From Woronichinia naegeliana WA131 (lineage in GTDB: Bacteria > Cyanobacteriota > Cyanobacteriia > Cyanobacteriales > Microcystaceae), in assembly GCA_025370055.1 (NCBI GenBank), contig CP073041.1, positions 5,984,272-6,048,271 of the forward strand: 64,000 nucleotides of DNA, given 5' to 3'. Under the pieces are notes generated by a model. That model was given only the letters and a program-made list of their open reading frames with translations. It had not been told where the DNA came from and did not search any database. The first letter of the stretch is position 1, and every line of letters starts with the position of its first letter. A program made the translations under genes and the position numbers. Shown in pieces: positions 15,337 through 24,363 of the stretch.

Positions 15337-17718
15337 TTATCGTTGAGGCAAAAAGGCGATCGGATTGACGGCCCCTGTACCATCGGGACGAACTTCAAAA
15401 TGAAGATGAGGCCCTGTGCTACGTCCAGTACTGCCCATCTCTGAAATTTGTTCTCCCTGGGCAACCATTTGACCTTCGCGAACCAGAACTCGGCTGTTGT
15501 GACCGTAATAGGTGACACTGCCATCCGCATGGCGAATTTTAACCAAGTTACCGTAACCACCAGAATTCCACCCTGCCGAAACAACCTCACCATGAGCCGC
15601 AGCAAATACGGGCGTGCCAATGGGGGCTGCAATATCGATGCCTTTGTGCATCCGACCCCAACGACGGCCAAAGCCAGAAGTAAGCACGCCTTTTGCGGGC
15701 CAAATATAACCCGTAAATTGGGTGGGGGCATCGGGAAACTCAGGAATTGATAGGGGGGGCAAATTGGGATTTACCTCTTGACCGACTGGAATACGAAAAC
15801 CGTTGTTATATTCCTGGGGGTCAACGGGAGCAGATCCCACAATCTGAGATGAGGAAGTCTGGGAGTTTCTGACCGAAGGACGATATCCTCGTTGCAGTTG
15901 ATTTAAAGTACTTTTGGGAGCGGTCATTCTGGCTGGCAAGTTTTGTTCATTACGCCATTCTGGATTGATATCCTCGCCTTCACTCTCTAGGCGATCGCCG
16001 CCAACGGATTGAGAAACCACTGGGATTGATTGAGAAGAAGAATCAAAAGAACGGCTTGTCGGTTGAATACGGGCCACGTCCGATTTTAATTGATTAGTAA
16101 AGGTGGGCGATTCAACGGCAATCGGAATGACAGCAACTGTATTCGATTTAGACTGCACTGGGGCTGACGATTGAAAAACCACAGGACGATCATTATCAAC
16201 CGGTGCGAAAGTGGGATCTTCTTTAGGCGCGATCACCATTGCAGAACGACTGGGAATAATCAAACGTTGATTCGGCTTAATCAGATTAGGATTATTAAGC
16301 TTATTGGCTTGCAGAATAGCTGCGCTGCTAACACCATGCTGACGAGCAATCCCATTGAGGGTATCACCTTGGCGAACTCGATAATGGTCTTGACCTTGCT
16401 CCTCTGGAACAGCAGAAAGAACTGTCGGAGGGGCTGGCTCTTCTACGGCAACAGGCACAACTGGCAAGGTCTTGGGAGTTGGATTATTGATCGAAGCTTG
16501 CACTGTTCTCAACGGCTCTAAGGCGGGAGGGGTAGCTGTGTTTGCTGGCGGCATAACGGGAATAGTGATCGGCTTGTCAAAATTCTGAGCCGAAGGTGTG
16601 AGGGCAACCGGAGCAGGAGGGTTATCGATCTTGGTAACAGACTGATTAACAGCAACGGTGGAATTAACCGATGACGGAACTGACTTCTGGAGTGGGGGTA
16701 AAACCACCGGTAAAATGTTACGAGCCGTGGAGTTATTAGGAATCGACTGAACTTCAATTTCTCGTTTAATCGGCGCGATTACATTCGTTTCTGGGGTAGG
16801 AACAGCGATCGGAATAGGTTGATCGAAATTCGCCGCTACTCGAACTGGAACAGGAGAAGCCGCAATGGGGGGAATATTGCCAGACGTTATACCCGCTTTG
16901 CGAGCAGCCGGAATTAAAGTCCCTTGAATGTCCGGCGAAGGAGGTAGAATCACCTGAATGGGCTGACTGACATCGGATACCGTTGCAGAGGTCTCTGGCG
17001 AGGGAACTGGACTGGCTAGAGCGACCGGACTTGACACGGCAGTTGGGACTAGCACCGATGAATGAGAGACTGCATTGGGAATAACGGTTGGAGCCGAAGC
17101 GTTAGGAAGCGTTTGGACAGCAAGGGTTTGAATAGTTGAGTTTGACTGTTGTCTAGGGGCAGCTGTCGGGATATTAATAGTCTGTCCCGTTGTTAAGGAC
17201 GCATTGCGAGATAGTTGATTGGAAGCGGCGATCGCTGCGGGTTGAACTTGAAATTCTTTACTAATTTGCCAGACGCTTTCCCCTCTTTGGACTTCGTATT
17301 TGAGGGTAGGAGAAGCCAACTTGCTACTGCTATCGGCAATATTAATATTATGGGTCGCAACCGTATTTTCTGAACTTTCTGAGGAAGTAGTATCCCTGGC
17401 CACCGGCGTTTCTGCATCGGCATGGCTGGGAAGATTTGTCAGTGTTGCCTGGGGGTTCCCGGTTGCAGTCGTGGCATTGGCTTTATGGGAAAGAATCATG
17501 CCGGTGGCACTCATCGAAATTGCTAACCCAATCATGGCCGCCGAACGACGAACCCGACGGTATCCCTCGCTTGGGGCTAATGAATCTTCTAATGACTTAA
17601 CCCATAATGCAAAGGTATCCTCTGGCGGCTCGGTTAAGCATGAGGGGATCGGTGTGACCTTCTGTGTGAATACGTCTTTCAAGAAGAACCTCCTGGTGTG
17701 TGAATGAGCGTTTAACAC
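15337..17718 (-). CDS. LysM-containing M23 peptidase (cell-wall hydrolase)
   Basis: 793 residues. A cytoplasmic N-terminal stretch and one membrane segment (AAMIGLAISMSATGMILSH, ~60-78) anchor it. LysM domains follow at about 137-180 (YEVQRGESVWQISKEF) and 443-487 (YRVRQGDTLNGIARQH), separated by long Pro/Ala/Thr-rich linkers. A C-terminal M23 domain (~672-780) has the zinc motifs HKGIDIAAP (HxxxD) and HLHFEV. It should cleave peptidoglycan cross-links at the envelope. The linker composition is low complexity. Confidence 0.93.
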   Translation of the reverse strand: MLNAHSHTRRFFLKDVFTQKVTPIPSCLTEPPEDTFALWVKSLEDSLAPSEGYRRVRRSAAMIGLAISMSATGMILSHKANATTATGNPQATLTNLPSHADAETPVARDTTSSESSENTVATHNINIADSSSKLASPTLKYEVQRGESVWQISKEFQVQPAAIAASNQLSRNASLTTGQTINIPTAAPRQQSNSTIQTLAVQTLPNASAPTVIPNAVSHSSVLVPTAVSSPVALASPVPSPETSATVSDVSQPIQVILPPSPDIQGTLIPAARKAGITSGNIPPIAASPVPVRVAANFDQPIPIAVPTPETNVIAPIKREIEVQSIPNNSTARNILPVVLPPLQKSVPSSVNSTVAVNQSVTKIDNPPAPVALTPSAQNFDKPITIPVMPPANTATPPALEPLRTVQASINNPTPKTLPVVPVAVEEPAPPTVLSAVPEEQGQDHYRVRQGDTLNGIARQHGVSSAAILQANKLNNPNLIKPNQRLIIPSRSAMVIAPKEDPTFAPVDNDRPVVFQSSAPVQSKSNTVAVIPIAVESPTFTNQLKSDVARIQPTSRSFDSSSQSIPVVSQSVGGDRLESEGEDINPEWRNEQNLPARMTAPKSTLNQLQRGYRPSVRNSQTSSSQIVGSAPVDPQEYNNGFRIPVGQEVNPNLPPLSIPEFPDAPTQFTGYIWPAKGVLTSGFGRRWGRMHKGIDIAAPIGTPVFAAAHGEVVSAGWNSGGYGNLVKIRHADGSVTYYGHNSRVLVREGQMVAQGEQISEMGSTGRSTGPHLHFEVRPDGTGAVNPIAFLPQR

Positions 17719-18233
17719 GCTTTATTGACTGTGAAAAGTAGTCGCTAAACGAAAACAGCAGCAATGGAGTTGGAGCATGACCTAAGCCAATATACTCATT
17801 TAAGGGATTGCTAAAGCAGATTAGCGTGCTTTGAAAAATTAAACAAGTCTAGAGAAGTAGAGAGGAAACACGGCTCTATCTCTAAAATGACAAGGAGTTA
17901 AACTTGAGCAGATGACGTAACAAGACCCAGAATGTTTCAGAGAAAGCCGCTATTTTTCTTGATCCCCAAGGCTTTACCTCTGATCAAAAAATAGGATCTA
18001 TCGTCTGAATCCAGCCGCTTTAATAATGAGAGATAACAATGATTGATGCAGAACGGGTTAGTGGTAAGTCGATATAAATTTCTTATCAGTTGTGGCAATA
18101 TTTTGACCGTCCACTGCGTATTTCTGCGTAATTCCTGGAGGACAGAGAGCTCAGTTCCATCGAGACAAGTCAGAAGCCAATGATGGAAAACAGAAGCTTT
18201 GTATTATCTTGGTCGTGATGTCGGTGATGGGCT
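17719..18233. other. Gene-free upstream region of the M23 peptidase gene
   Basis: 515 bases without a convincing ORF. The region includes a GGAGG ribosome site just before the peptidase start (AGGAGGTTCTTC on the minus strand) and an imperfect hairpin near 17857-17885. M23/LysM genes in cyanobacteria are sometimes under c-di-AMP riboswitch control, but I could not find the conserved ydaO core here. Confidence 0.4.
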
Positions 18234-18707
18234 TCAGGGAAGGCTTTGAGGGGAATATTCAAGTTGTCGGTATGCTTCAAATAATCCGATCGCCACGCTT
18301 ACAGAGAGATTGAGACTGCGAACAACCGGTTGAGGCATGGGAATATAAAGCAATTCTTTACATTTCTCTCGTAACTCACTAGGTAGTCCATCCGTTTCAC
18401 TGCCAAAGACTAACCAATCGGAGGCTTGATAGTGGTATGATAAATAGTTTTGCCCGCCTGCCACACTAAAGCCAATGAGGTTTCCGCCTAAGGTCTGCCA
18501 ATGGGCTTGAAATGCTTGCAGATCAAGGTGATAGTGAAGATTGACCTGGGGCCAATAATCTAGACCAGCCCGCTTCAAATAGCGATCGCTCAATTCAAAG
18601 CCTAAAGGGCCAACCAGATGCAATTCTGAAGCCATTGCAGCACAAGTTCGGGCAATATTCCCCGTATTAGGCGGAATTTGGGGGTTAATTAAGACTATTT
18701 TCAGCAT
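18234..18707 (-). CDS. trmL: tRNA (cytidine/uridine-34 2'-O)-methyltransferase
   Basis: 157 residues, typical TrmL/YibK length. The N-terminus MLKIVLINPQIPPNTGNIARTCAAM and the C-terminal knot motifs LVFGSETDGLP and IPMPQPVVRSLNLSVSVAIGLFEAYRQL define the SPOUT family. It methylates the wobble nucleotide of tRNA-Leu isoacceptors. It appears monocistronic. Confidence 0.92.
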   Translation of the reverse strand: MLKIVLINPQIPPNTGNIARTCAAMASELHLVGPLGFELSDRYLKRAGLDYWPQVNLHYHLDLQAFQAHWQTLGGNLIGFSVAGGQNYLSYHYQASDWLVFGSETDGLPSELREKCKELLYIPMPQPVVRSLNLSVSVAIGLFEAYRQLEYSPQSLP

Positions 18708-18836
18708 TGACTGGCAATTACCTTGTTTTATGGCGTTTTATAAGCTTTGATGTCCGTTTAAAAGCTTTCTGGCTAATTAATCACAATTTCTTATCATTTG
18801 GTCATAACTATCCATTGATTAAATTTTATTAAGGTT

Positions 18837-19979
18837 TTAGACCACTCCCCAGGCTTGACAAAGATAATCTTCCAGGGAGGCCTCTTCGGTTTCTAGCCCC
18901 AAAATGGCCTGCTCTAAAATTTGGTTCAGGGAAAAACCCATCTCATACTGACTTAACCACTGTTGAGCCGTATTGCCTTGGCGAAGAATAGATTTAAGCG
19001 GCGACAGAAAGCAACTAAAGCCTTGTTGTTTAGCCAAAGGATAAACCGTTTCATAAAGTTCACTGATCCAATCCCTGGCTAAAAGAGGATGACCATCCTG
19101 CCAGTGCAACAGGGTTGCATCTAAACTATGCTGGGCGGCAGCGACTTCATTGGCATCGGTCAAGGTTAACAATTCCGTTGGTGATAACTGACTTTGTTGG
19201 AGAGGATCTAGAGAAGGATCCGCCAACATTTGCATCAGACGGGCTTCCAGCAGGGCAATAATGGCCAGTAGGGCAATAGGATTGGTCACGAGATCACAGA
19301 TGCGTAATTCCAATCGATTGAGGTTGTAGGGTCGATTATCTCCATTAGGTCGCACGGAGGCCCAGAGATGACGCACATTTTGCATTGTTCCTAGGACTAA
19401 CTGTTCCTCTGTCCATTGCACAAAATGAGCATGACTCGTGAAAAGTGGGACTTGAGCAGGGGTTTTCGGAAAAACTTGCCAACGGGTGGAGTGGGAACCC
19501 ATGACCTGACCGTTGAAAAAAGGAGAGGAGGCACTCAGGGCTAAATAGAGGGGAGCTTCTAGACGAATAAGGCGACAGGCTCGTATTAATTGTTCAAGGT
19601 CAGCGATGCCAATATTAATGTGAATGCTGGCTGTCACGACTTTAGTGCCGTAGGTTTGCTCAATATAATCATGGTAGGGATTTTGGGGATCAGAACGATA
19701 GAAGCGATCGCCGCCACCGAGAGACAAACAACTACCAGGGATAAGAGTATAGTTCCCTTGCTTGGCTAAATATTCCCGCAATTGACGACGGGGCCGCAAA
19801 ATCGCGCAGAGCAATCGTTCATAGTTACTGAAGGGAGCGGTGGTATATTCCACATTACGGCTGTCAGGTTCTCTGACAAATCCACTTAAATCTCGCACAA
19901 TCCGATCTGATAGGCCGATGATTTCTCCTTGAGGAGTCCCTGTGTAAATTTCAATTTCAACACCTTTGGTTAATAGCAC
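18837..19979 (-). CDS. gshA: Glutamate-cysteine ligase, cyanobacterial type
   Basis: 380 residues. MLLTKGVEIEIYTGTPQGEI is the cyanobacterial GshA start. RNVEYTTAPFSNYERLL, NLNRLELRICDL and HINIGI are conserved glutamate-cysteine-ligase segments. It makes gamma-glutamylcysteine, the first step of glutathione synthesis. It stands alone between TrmL and a HIP1-rich spacer. Confidence 0.88.
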   Translation of the reverse strand: MLLTKGVEIEIYTGTPQGEIIGLSDRIVRDLSGFVREPDSRNVEYTTAPFSNYERLLCAILRPRRQLREYLAKQGNYTLIPGSCLSLGGGDRFYRSDPQNPYHDYIEQTYGTKVVTASIHINIGIADLEQLIRACRLIRLEAPLYLALSASSPFFNGQVMGSHSTRWQVFPKTPAQVPLFTSHAHFVQWTEEQLVLGTMQNVRHLWASVRPNGDNRPYNLNRLELRICDLVTNPIALLAIIALLEARLMQMLADPSLDPLQQSQLSPTELLTLTDANEVAAAQHSLDATLLHWQDGHPLLARDWISELYETVYPLAKQQGFSCFLSPLKSILRQGNTAQQWLSQYEMGFSLNQILEQAILGLETEEASLEDYLCQAWGVV

Positions 19980-20358
19980 CCATCACTCCTGATGACAAAC
20001 GTTCGCCACTCTTTATTATCTGGCATCTGGTTCAGGTTTGATTCACCCTAGCGGATGGGAATCAAGTTTAGGTCGGTCAACCGAATTAACCCGTCTTGCT
20101 TCGGTTCCCTTGAATCTCAATATTCCCCTCAGTCGTTCAGACAGAATCGATGTGAACAACGACTTTGAGTTTCATCGGTATCATACAGCGATCGCCCTCT
20201 GCTTTCCTATTCCAAGTAATGGCAATTTTAAAGTTTAATCAACAAGGTGACAGCGATCGCACTATAGTTACAGGAATCCGCGATCGCGATTTTAAAGTTT
20301 AATCAACATGGCGATCGCCAATGAATAAAAACCGACTCAATCTTATTCACTAATCGGC
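19980..20358. other. HIP1-rich intergenic region with a short direct repeat
   Basis: 379 bases between gshA and the M16-like gene. ATTTTAAAGTTTAATCAACA followed by a GG pair occurs at about 20224 and 20291, separated by HIP1 octamers. The 66-codon frame at 20038-20238 has no recognisable protein features and I do not call it. Confidence 0.5.
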
Positions 20359-21852
20359 TTAAGATTTGGGCGGATCGGGAATCGTGATATCGATGGTCTG
20401 AACCTTTTCCCCTAAATCTTTTAAATTAGGTTGAAGGACCTTTCCATTCCCGACAATCAGGGTCAGAATTTTATCCGGTTGTAGATACTGATTGGCAACT
20501 CGTTGAACATCTGCTGCTGTTGTGGCTTTTATCTGTTTTTGATAATCAAAGATAAAACTGGGGGGATAATCATAGTATTCGTAGGTCATCAATCGAGTCA
20601 GGGTTTGACTAGGATTTTCAAATTTAAAGACAAAGGAATTGAGAATAGATTCCTTAGCGTAGGCTAATTCCTCTGGCGTGACTGAAGTGGTACGAATACG
20701 CTCAATTTCCTTAAGTAAAGATTGGACAAAAGGAATTGTGGTATCGGTGCGAGTCTGGCCACCGGCGATAAACAGGCCTGGATAATCATAGCCAGCATTC
20801 CAAGAACCATAGACGGAATAGGCCAAGCCTTGTTTTGAACGAATATTGTTAAACAATCGGCCACCAAAGCCATTTAAAACCCCATTCATGACACTTAAAG
20901 CCGGATAGTCTGGACTATTAAATTTGCCGCCCAGCTGTCCCAACAAAATATTACTTTGGGTTAATTGGGGCTGATCAACTAAAAAAGCTGCCTCGGTTTG
21001 TTTTTGATTGGCTGTCGGAACCGGTAAATCAGGTTTAGGTGTATTAACTTGCCAATTGCCAAAATATTGGCTTACTAAAGCCTTCATTGGTTCGAGATCA
21101 AAATCTCCGACAATCCCTAAAATGGCGGTATCGGGTCGAATATAGGTCTGATGAAAATTGACGATATCGTTACGGCTAATCGCGTTCAGGGTTGAATATT
21201 CAATGGTACGAGCATAGGGACTAGTGGCTCCGTAGATGAGCTTACTAAATTCTCGACTTGCAATATCATCGGGATCATCATTGCGACGGGCGATCGCGCC
21301 TTTGAGTTGATTTTTGGCGAGGTCAATTTTATCGACGGTAAAGGCCGGATTTTGAATAACATCGGCAAATAGTTGAAAGACCGTTTCTGTATCCTTACTT
21401 AAGGTGTCAAAGCTGGCAGAACCTGAAGAGGTTCCCATACTGGTTTCGATGGCCGCCGCTCGTTGCTCCAATAATTTATTTAACTCATCTGCACTACGAG
21501 TAAGGGTTCCTCCCGTCCGCATGGTGGTTCCCGTTATATCGGCTAATCCCACTTTGTTGGCCGGTTCAAGACGCGAACCCGTCCGAAATAGAGCCGTGCC
21601 TCGGACTAAGGGTAATTGACGATCTTGCATTAGATACACAACCAAACCATTCTCTAACTGATAGCGAACATACTTAGGAATTTGGATTTCCGGTAGAGGC
21701 GGAAATTTGAGATCGGTATAATGCAGTGGAGTGGCAGGAGAAGTAGGAGCAACATCCTTGGCGATCGCTGGGCTATGAATCAGAAGTGTCAAAACCAAGG
21801 TTGCACCAACCCAACCCAACCAGACAGAGTGTTTAAATAAGCGTTTAATCAT
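20359..21852 (-). CDS. M16 family protein lacking the zinc motif
   Basis: 497 residues with an N-terminal signal segment (VWLGWVGATLVLTLLIHSPAIA). The M16 N-terminal half is recognisable (LENGLVVYLMQDRQLPLVRGTALFRTGSRLEPANKVGLADIT). The inverted zinc motif HxxEH is absent: GLADITGTT stands where GLAHLLEH would be. The C-terminal domain retains GRLFNNIRSKQGLAYSVYGSW, the R/Y region that in two-subunit M16 enzymes helps bind substrate. It is therefore likely the non-catalytic partner of a heterodimeric periplasmic M16 peptidase, but no catalytic partner is adjacent here. Confidence 0.85.
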   Translation of the reverse strand: MIKRLFKHSVWLGWVGATLVLTLLIHSPAIAKDVAPTSPATPLHYTDLKFPPLPEIQIPKYVRYQLENGLVVYLMQDRQLPLVRGTALFRTGSRLEPANKVGLADITGTTMRTGGTLTRSADELNKLLEQRAAAIETSMGTSSGSASFDTLSKDTETVFQLFADVIQNPAFTVDKIDLAKNQLKGAIARRNDDPDDIASREFSKLIYGATSPYARTIEYSTLNAISRNDIVNFHQTYIRPDTAILGIVGDFDLEPMKALVSQYFGNWQVNTPKPDLPVPTANQKQTEAAFLVDQPQLTQSNILLGQLGGKFNSPDYPALSVMNGVLNGFGGRLFNNIRSKQGLAYSVYGSWNAGYDYPGLFIAGGQTRTDTTIPFVQSLLKEIERIRTTSVTPEELAYAKESILNSFVFKFENPSQTLTRLMTYEYYDYPPSFIFDYQKQIKATTAADVQRVANQYLQPDKILTLIVGNGKVLQPNLKDLGEKVQTIDITIPDPPKS

Positions 21853-21941
21853 CAGTTTTTAAGTCAATAGTCCCTAAGGCCAATCCGATTCGCCCTAACT
21901 ATCATATCTTTTCCCTTTCCTACTCAGTTAAACTTCCCCAC

Positions 21942-23303
21942 TTAGGGATTGGGAGATGTGGGTTTTAACTCCGCTGGGGACTTCGTTGATGGTTTTGAGG
22001 TCGGTTTAACCTTTGTCGTCACGGAGGGAACGTTGGCCTGGGTTGTCGCGCTTGATATTCCAGACGGTGTAGTGGCTTTGAGATGTTGATAGGCAGTACG
22101 AGACATATTTTGGATCAGGATGCGGGCATCATTGTCATTGAAGGGACGTTTAGCCATCACGACCCCAATATAGCGTTTACCATTGGGCATATCGATGATA
22201 CCGGCATCGCCTAGTACCGTACCAATATCTCCCGTTTTATGAGCAATAATGGCCCCTGGTTCCAGTCCCTGGGGTAACAGAGTGCGAGTTTTAGTTTGCT
22301 GCATAATTCCCAAAAGGCGATCGCGGGATTTGAGAGAAAGTAATTCCCCTTGATTTACCTTTAATAGGGCCTGGGAAAGGTCGTGGGGACTGGTGGTATT
22401 GGTTCCTTCTAGATCCGGTAGGGCATTATGGATCACAGTATTGCTTAAACCCCATTGCTGAATGCGTTGGTTGACAGCCGCTTTACCCCCTAAACGTTTG
22501 ATGATCATATTAGTGGCGGTGTTATCGCTAATGGCGATCATTTTGGTAACGGTTTCTAGAGCCGTAAAGCTTTTCTGACCTTGCTGGTACTGCATATCCC
22601 CCGAACCGGAGGCAATGACATCTTTCCCTATCGGTAACACTTCATCTAGTTTGATCTTGCCCGCATCCACATCCTGAAAAAAGGCGATCGCGACGGGAAT
22701 CTTAATGGTACTGGCGGCGGCGATCGGGGTATCTGCATCCAAATTTACATATTTGCCATTGTCTAGATCCACAAAATAGGCTTGGGGAATGATTTTCGGT
22801 TTAGCCTTAGCCACTAAAGTCATCAGTTTTTGCTTCAGTGCTGTCATTTCCTCAGTGGTCTGAAATGTTGTTGTTGCCGGTAATGTAGCCGTTGAAGGTA
22901 ATGAGGCTGAAGAGTGAGAGTTCGCAGAATTGACCACCATTGCCAAAATCGCCTGGGGTTTCAATCCAGTTTGAGAATTATTCACAGAGACAGAAGATTT
23001 CCCATCCCCTTTTAACGCAGAAGCCTGGGACGACAAAAAACGGGTCGGAGTAAAAGTCGTTAAAACAGTTCCAGCCGCTACCCCCAGACCCAAACCTAAA
23101 ATTCCCAGACGCAACGCGTAGAGCATTCCCGATCGCAGCAGACTGGGGGGCTTGCTATTTTTGCGAGGACGAGGAACAGCCGTCGAGAGGACAGGAGTCG
23201 CTTCAACCGTTAGAGTTGTCGTCGGTTTATCGAAACTGCTGCTGGGAGATGGAACCAGACTAAGATTACGGCGACCAGAGCGACGGGAATTAGATCTAGA
23301 CAT
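21942..23303 (-). CDS. Class A beta-lactamase-related serine hydrolase
   Basis: 453 residues. After a basic N-terminus and one membrane segment (LGILGLGLGVAAGTVLT, ~70-86), the hydrolase domain carries all three class A motifs: S-x-x-K (STIK), SDN (SDNTATNM) and KTG (HKTGDIG). A Pro/Ser/Thr-rich tail follows. Chromosomal cyanobacterial members may act on peptidoglycan or peptides. True beta-lactam resistance is not implied. Confidence 0.88.
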   Translation of the reverse strand: MSRSNSRRSGRRNLSLVPSPSSSFDKPTTTLTVEATPVLSTAVPRPRKNSKPPSLLRSGMLYALRLGILGLGLGVAAGTVLTTFTPTRFLSSQASALKGDGKSSVSVNNSQTGLKPQAILAMVVNSANSHSSASLPSTATLPATTTFQTTEEMTALKQKLMTLVAKAKPKIIPQAYFVDLDNGKYVNLDADTPIAAASTIKIPVAIAFFQDVDAGKIKLDEVLPIGKDVIASGSGDMQYQQGQKSFTALETVTKMIAISDNTATNMIIKRLGGKAAVNQRIQQWGLSNTVIHNALPDLEGTNTTSPHDLSQALLKVNQGELLSLKSRDRLLGIMQQTKTRTLLPQGLEPGAIIAHKTGDIGTVLGDAGIIDMPNGKRYIGVVMAKRPFNDNDARILIQNMSRTAYQHLKATTPSGISSATTQANVPSVTTKVKPTSKPSTKSPAELKPTSPNP

Positions 23304-23438
23304 AGTGGTTGAGGAAAAAAGAAAAATTACGACAAAAGAGGGGGCTTATTCTCAGACAAGGTGGCAAACAAAAGTGGCAAAAAGAAGCCTGGGTGATTGC
23401 AGATCGAAATAGATCGGAATCAAGAAAAAATATCTATC

Positions 23439-24206
23439 TTAAGGAGTAGGCTTCTGACTGAGACTATGGCTGGCGGGTAATTGTTGCCAGAGCCAATCAA
23501 CCTGTCCTAAGATACCCCGCAAAAGGGCAACTTCTTCTGAAGTCAGTTGAGCGCGTTGATAAAGCCGACGCAGTTTTTCCATTCTGGCATGGGCCGTGTG
23601 GGGATAAAGCACGCCAATAGTAAGGAGATTTCTTTCAAGATGTTGATAATAACCTTCTAATTGTTCTGAGGTGGCTAAGTTGAGTCGGTCAACAGGCAAA
23701 GTAACTTGCTGGTCAGGTTGGTCTTGAGCTTGAGACAGTTCATAAGCACAAATAGCGACTGACTGAGCCAGATTTAACGAAGTATAGTTAGGATTAGCTG
23801 GAATCCCCACGAAACGGTGGGCCTGATTCAATTCATCGTTACTTAAGCCTCGATCTTCACGTCCAAAAATCAGAGCCGTTGTTAAAGAGGGTTGGATCAA
23901 CCAGGGCAATGCTTGACGAGGCGTTTCTAAGGGAGTTTCCAGGCTACGAGAACGGGCCGTTGTGGCGATCGCTCGATGACATCCCTGTAAGGCGATCGCC
24001 AAGGAAGGAACCTGCTGGGCCTGCTCTAACAACTCAACGCCATGAACAGCCATCCGTCGAGCCTCTTCTCCTAGGGGGTCGCATTGGGGAGAAACTAAGA
24101 CTAATTGACTCAATCCCATGTTCTTCATCACCCGTGCTACGGAGCCAACATTTAACGGCCCGACAGGTTCTACGAGAATAATTTTGATCCCATCCAGTGA
24201 AAACAT
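23439..24206 (-). CDS. SpoU/TrmJ-type RNA 2'-O-methyltransferase
   Basis: About 255 residues from the ATG at 24206 (MFSLDGIKIILVEPVGPLNVGSVARVMKNMG); an upstream in-frame start at 24227 adds seven hydrophobic residues. LIFGREDRGLSNDELN, IPANPNYTSLNLAQSVAICAYEL is the SPOUT knot. The extra C-terminal helical domain (MEKLRRLYQRAQLTSEEVALLRGILGQVDWLW) is typical of TrmJ. Likely target is tRNA position 32; this is inferred from family. Confidence 0.85.
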   Translation of the reverse strand: MFSLDGIKIILVEPVGPLNVGSVARVMKNMGLSQLVLVSPQCDPLGEEARRMAVHGVELLEQAQQVPSLAIALQGCHRAIATTARSRSLETPLETPRQALPWLIQPSLTTALIFGREDRGLSNDELNQAHRFVGIPANPNYTSLNLAQSVAICAYELSQAQDQPDQQVTLPVDRLNLATSEQLEGYYQHLERNLLTIGVLYPHTAHARMEKLRRLYQRAQLTSEEVALLRGILGQVDWLWQQLPASHSLSQKPTP

Positions 24207-24363
24207 AAAGAAAATTGTAAACAGCAAATTGTTTTAGTTTTGGTTTCGGCCATTGTAGTTTTCCCCGGAAATGACTCAACCAGATTCTCCATTGTATCTA
24301 TCAACAAAAAAGAACAGGTGCTAAAATTGGAGCCGTGTTTGCCGATAAATCAAAGGAAAAGCC

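Noticed and set aside
17719-18233. Possible ydaO-type (c-di-AMP) riboswitch upstream of the M23/LysM gene
   Set aside because: The family context suggested it, but the conserved core motifs could not be found on the minus strand by eye.
20038-20238. 66-codon plus-strand frame between gshA and the M16-like gene
   Set aside because: No ribosome site, no recognisable domain, and it crosses HIP1-rich non-coding DNA.
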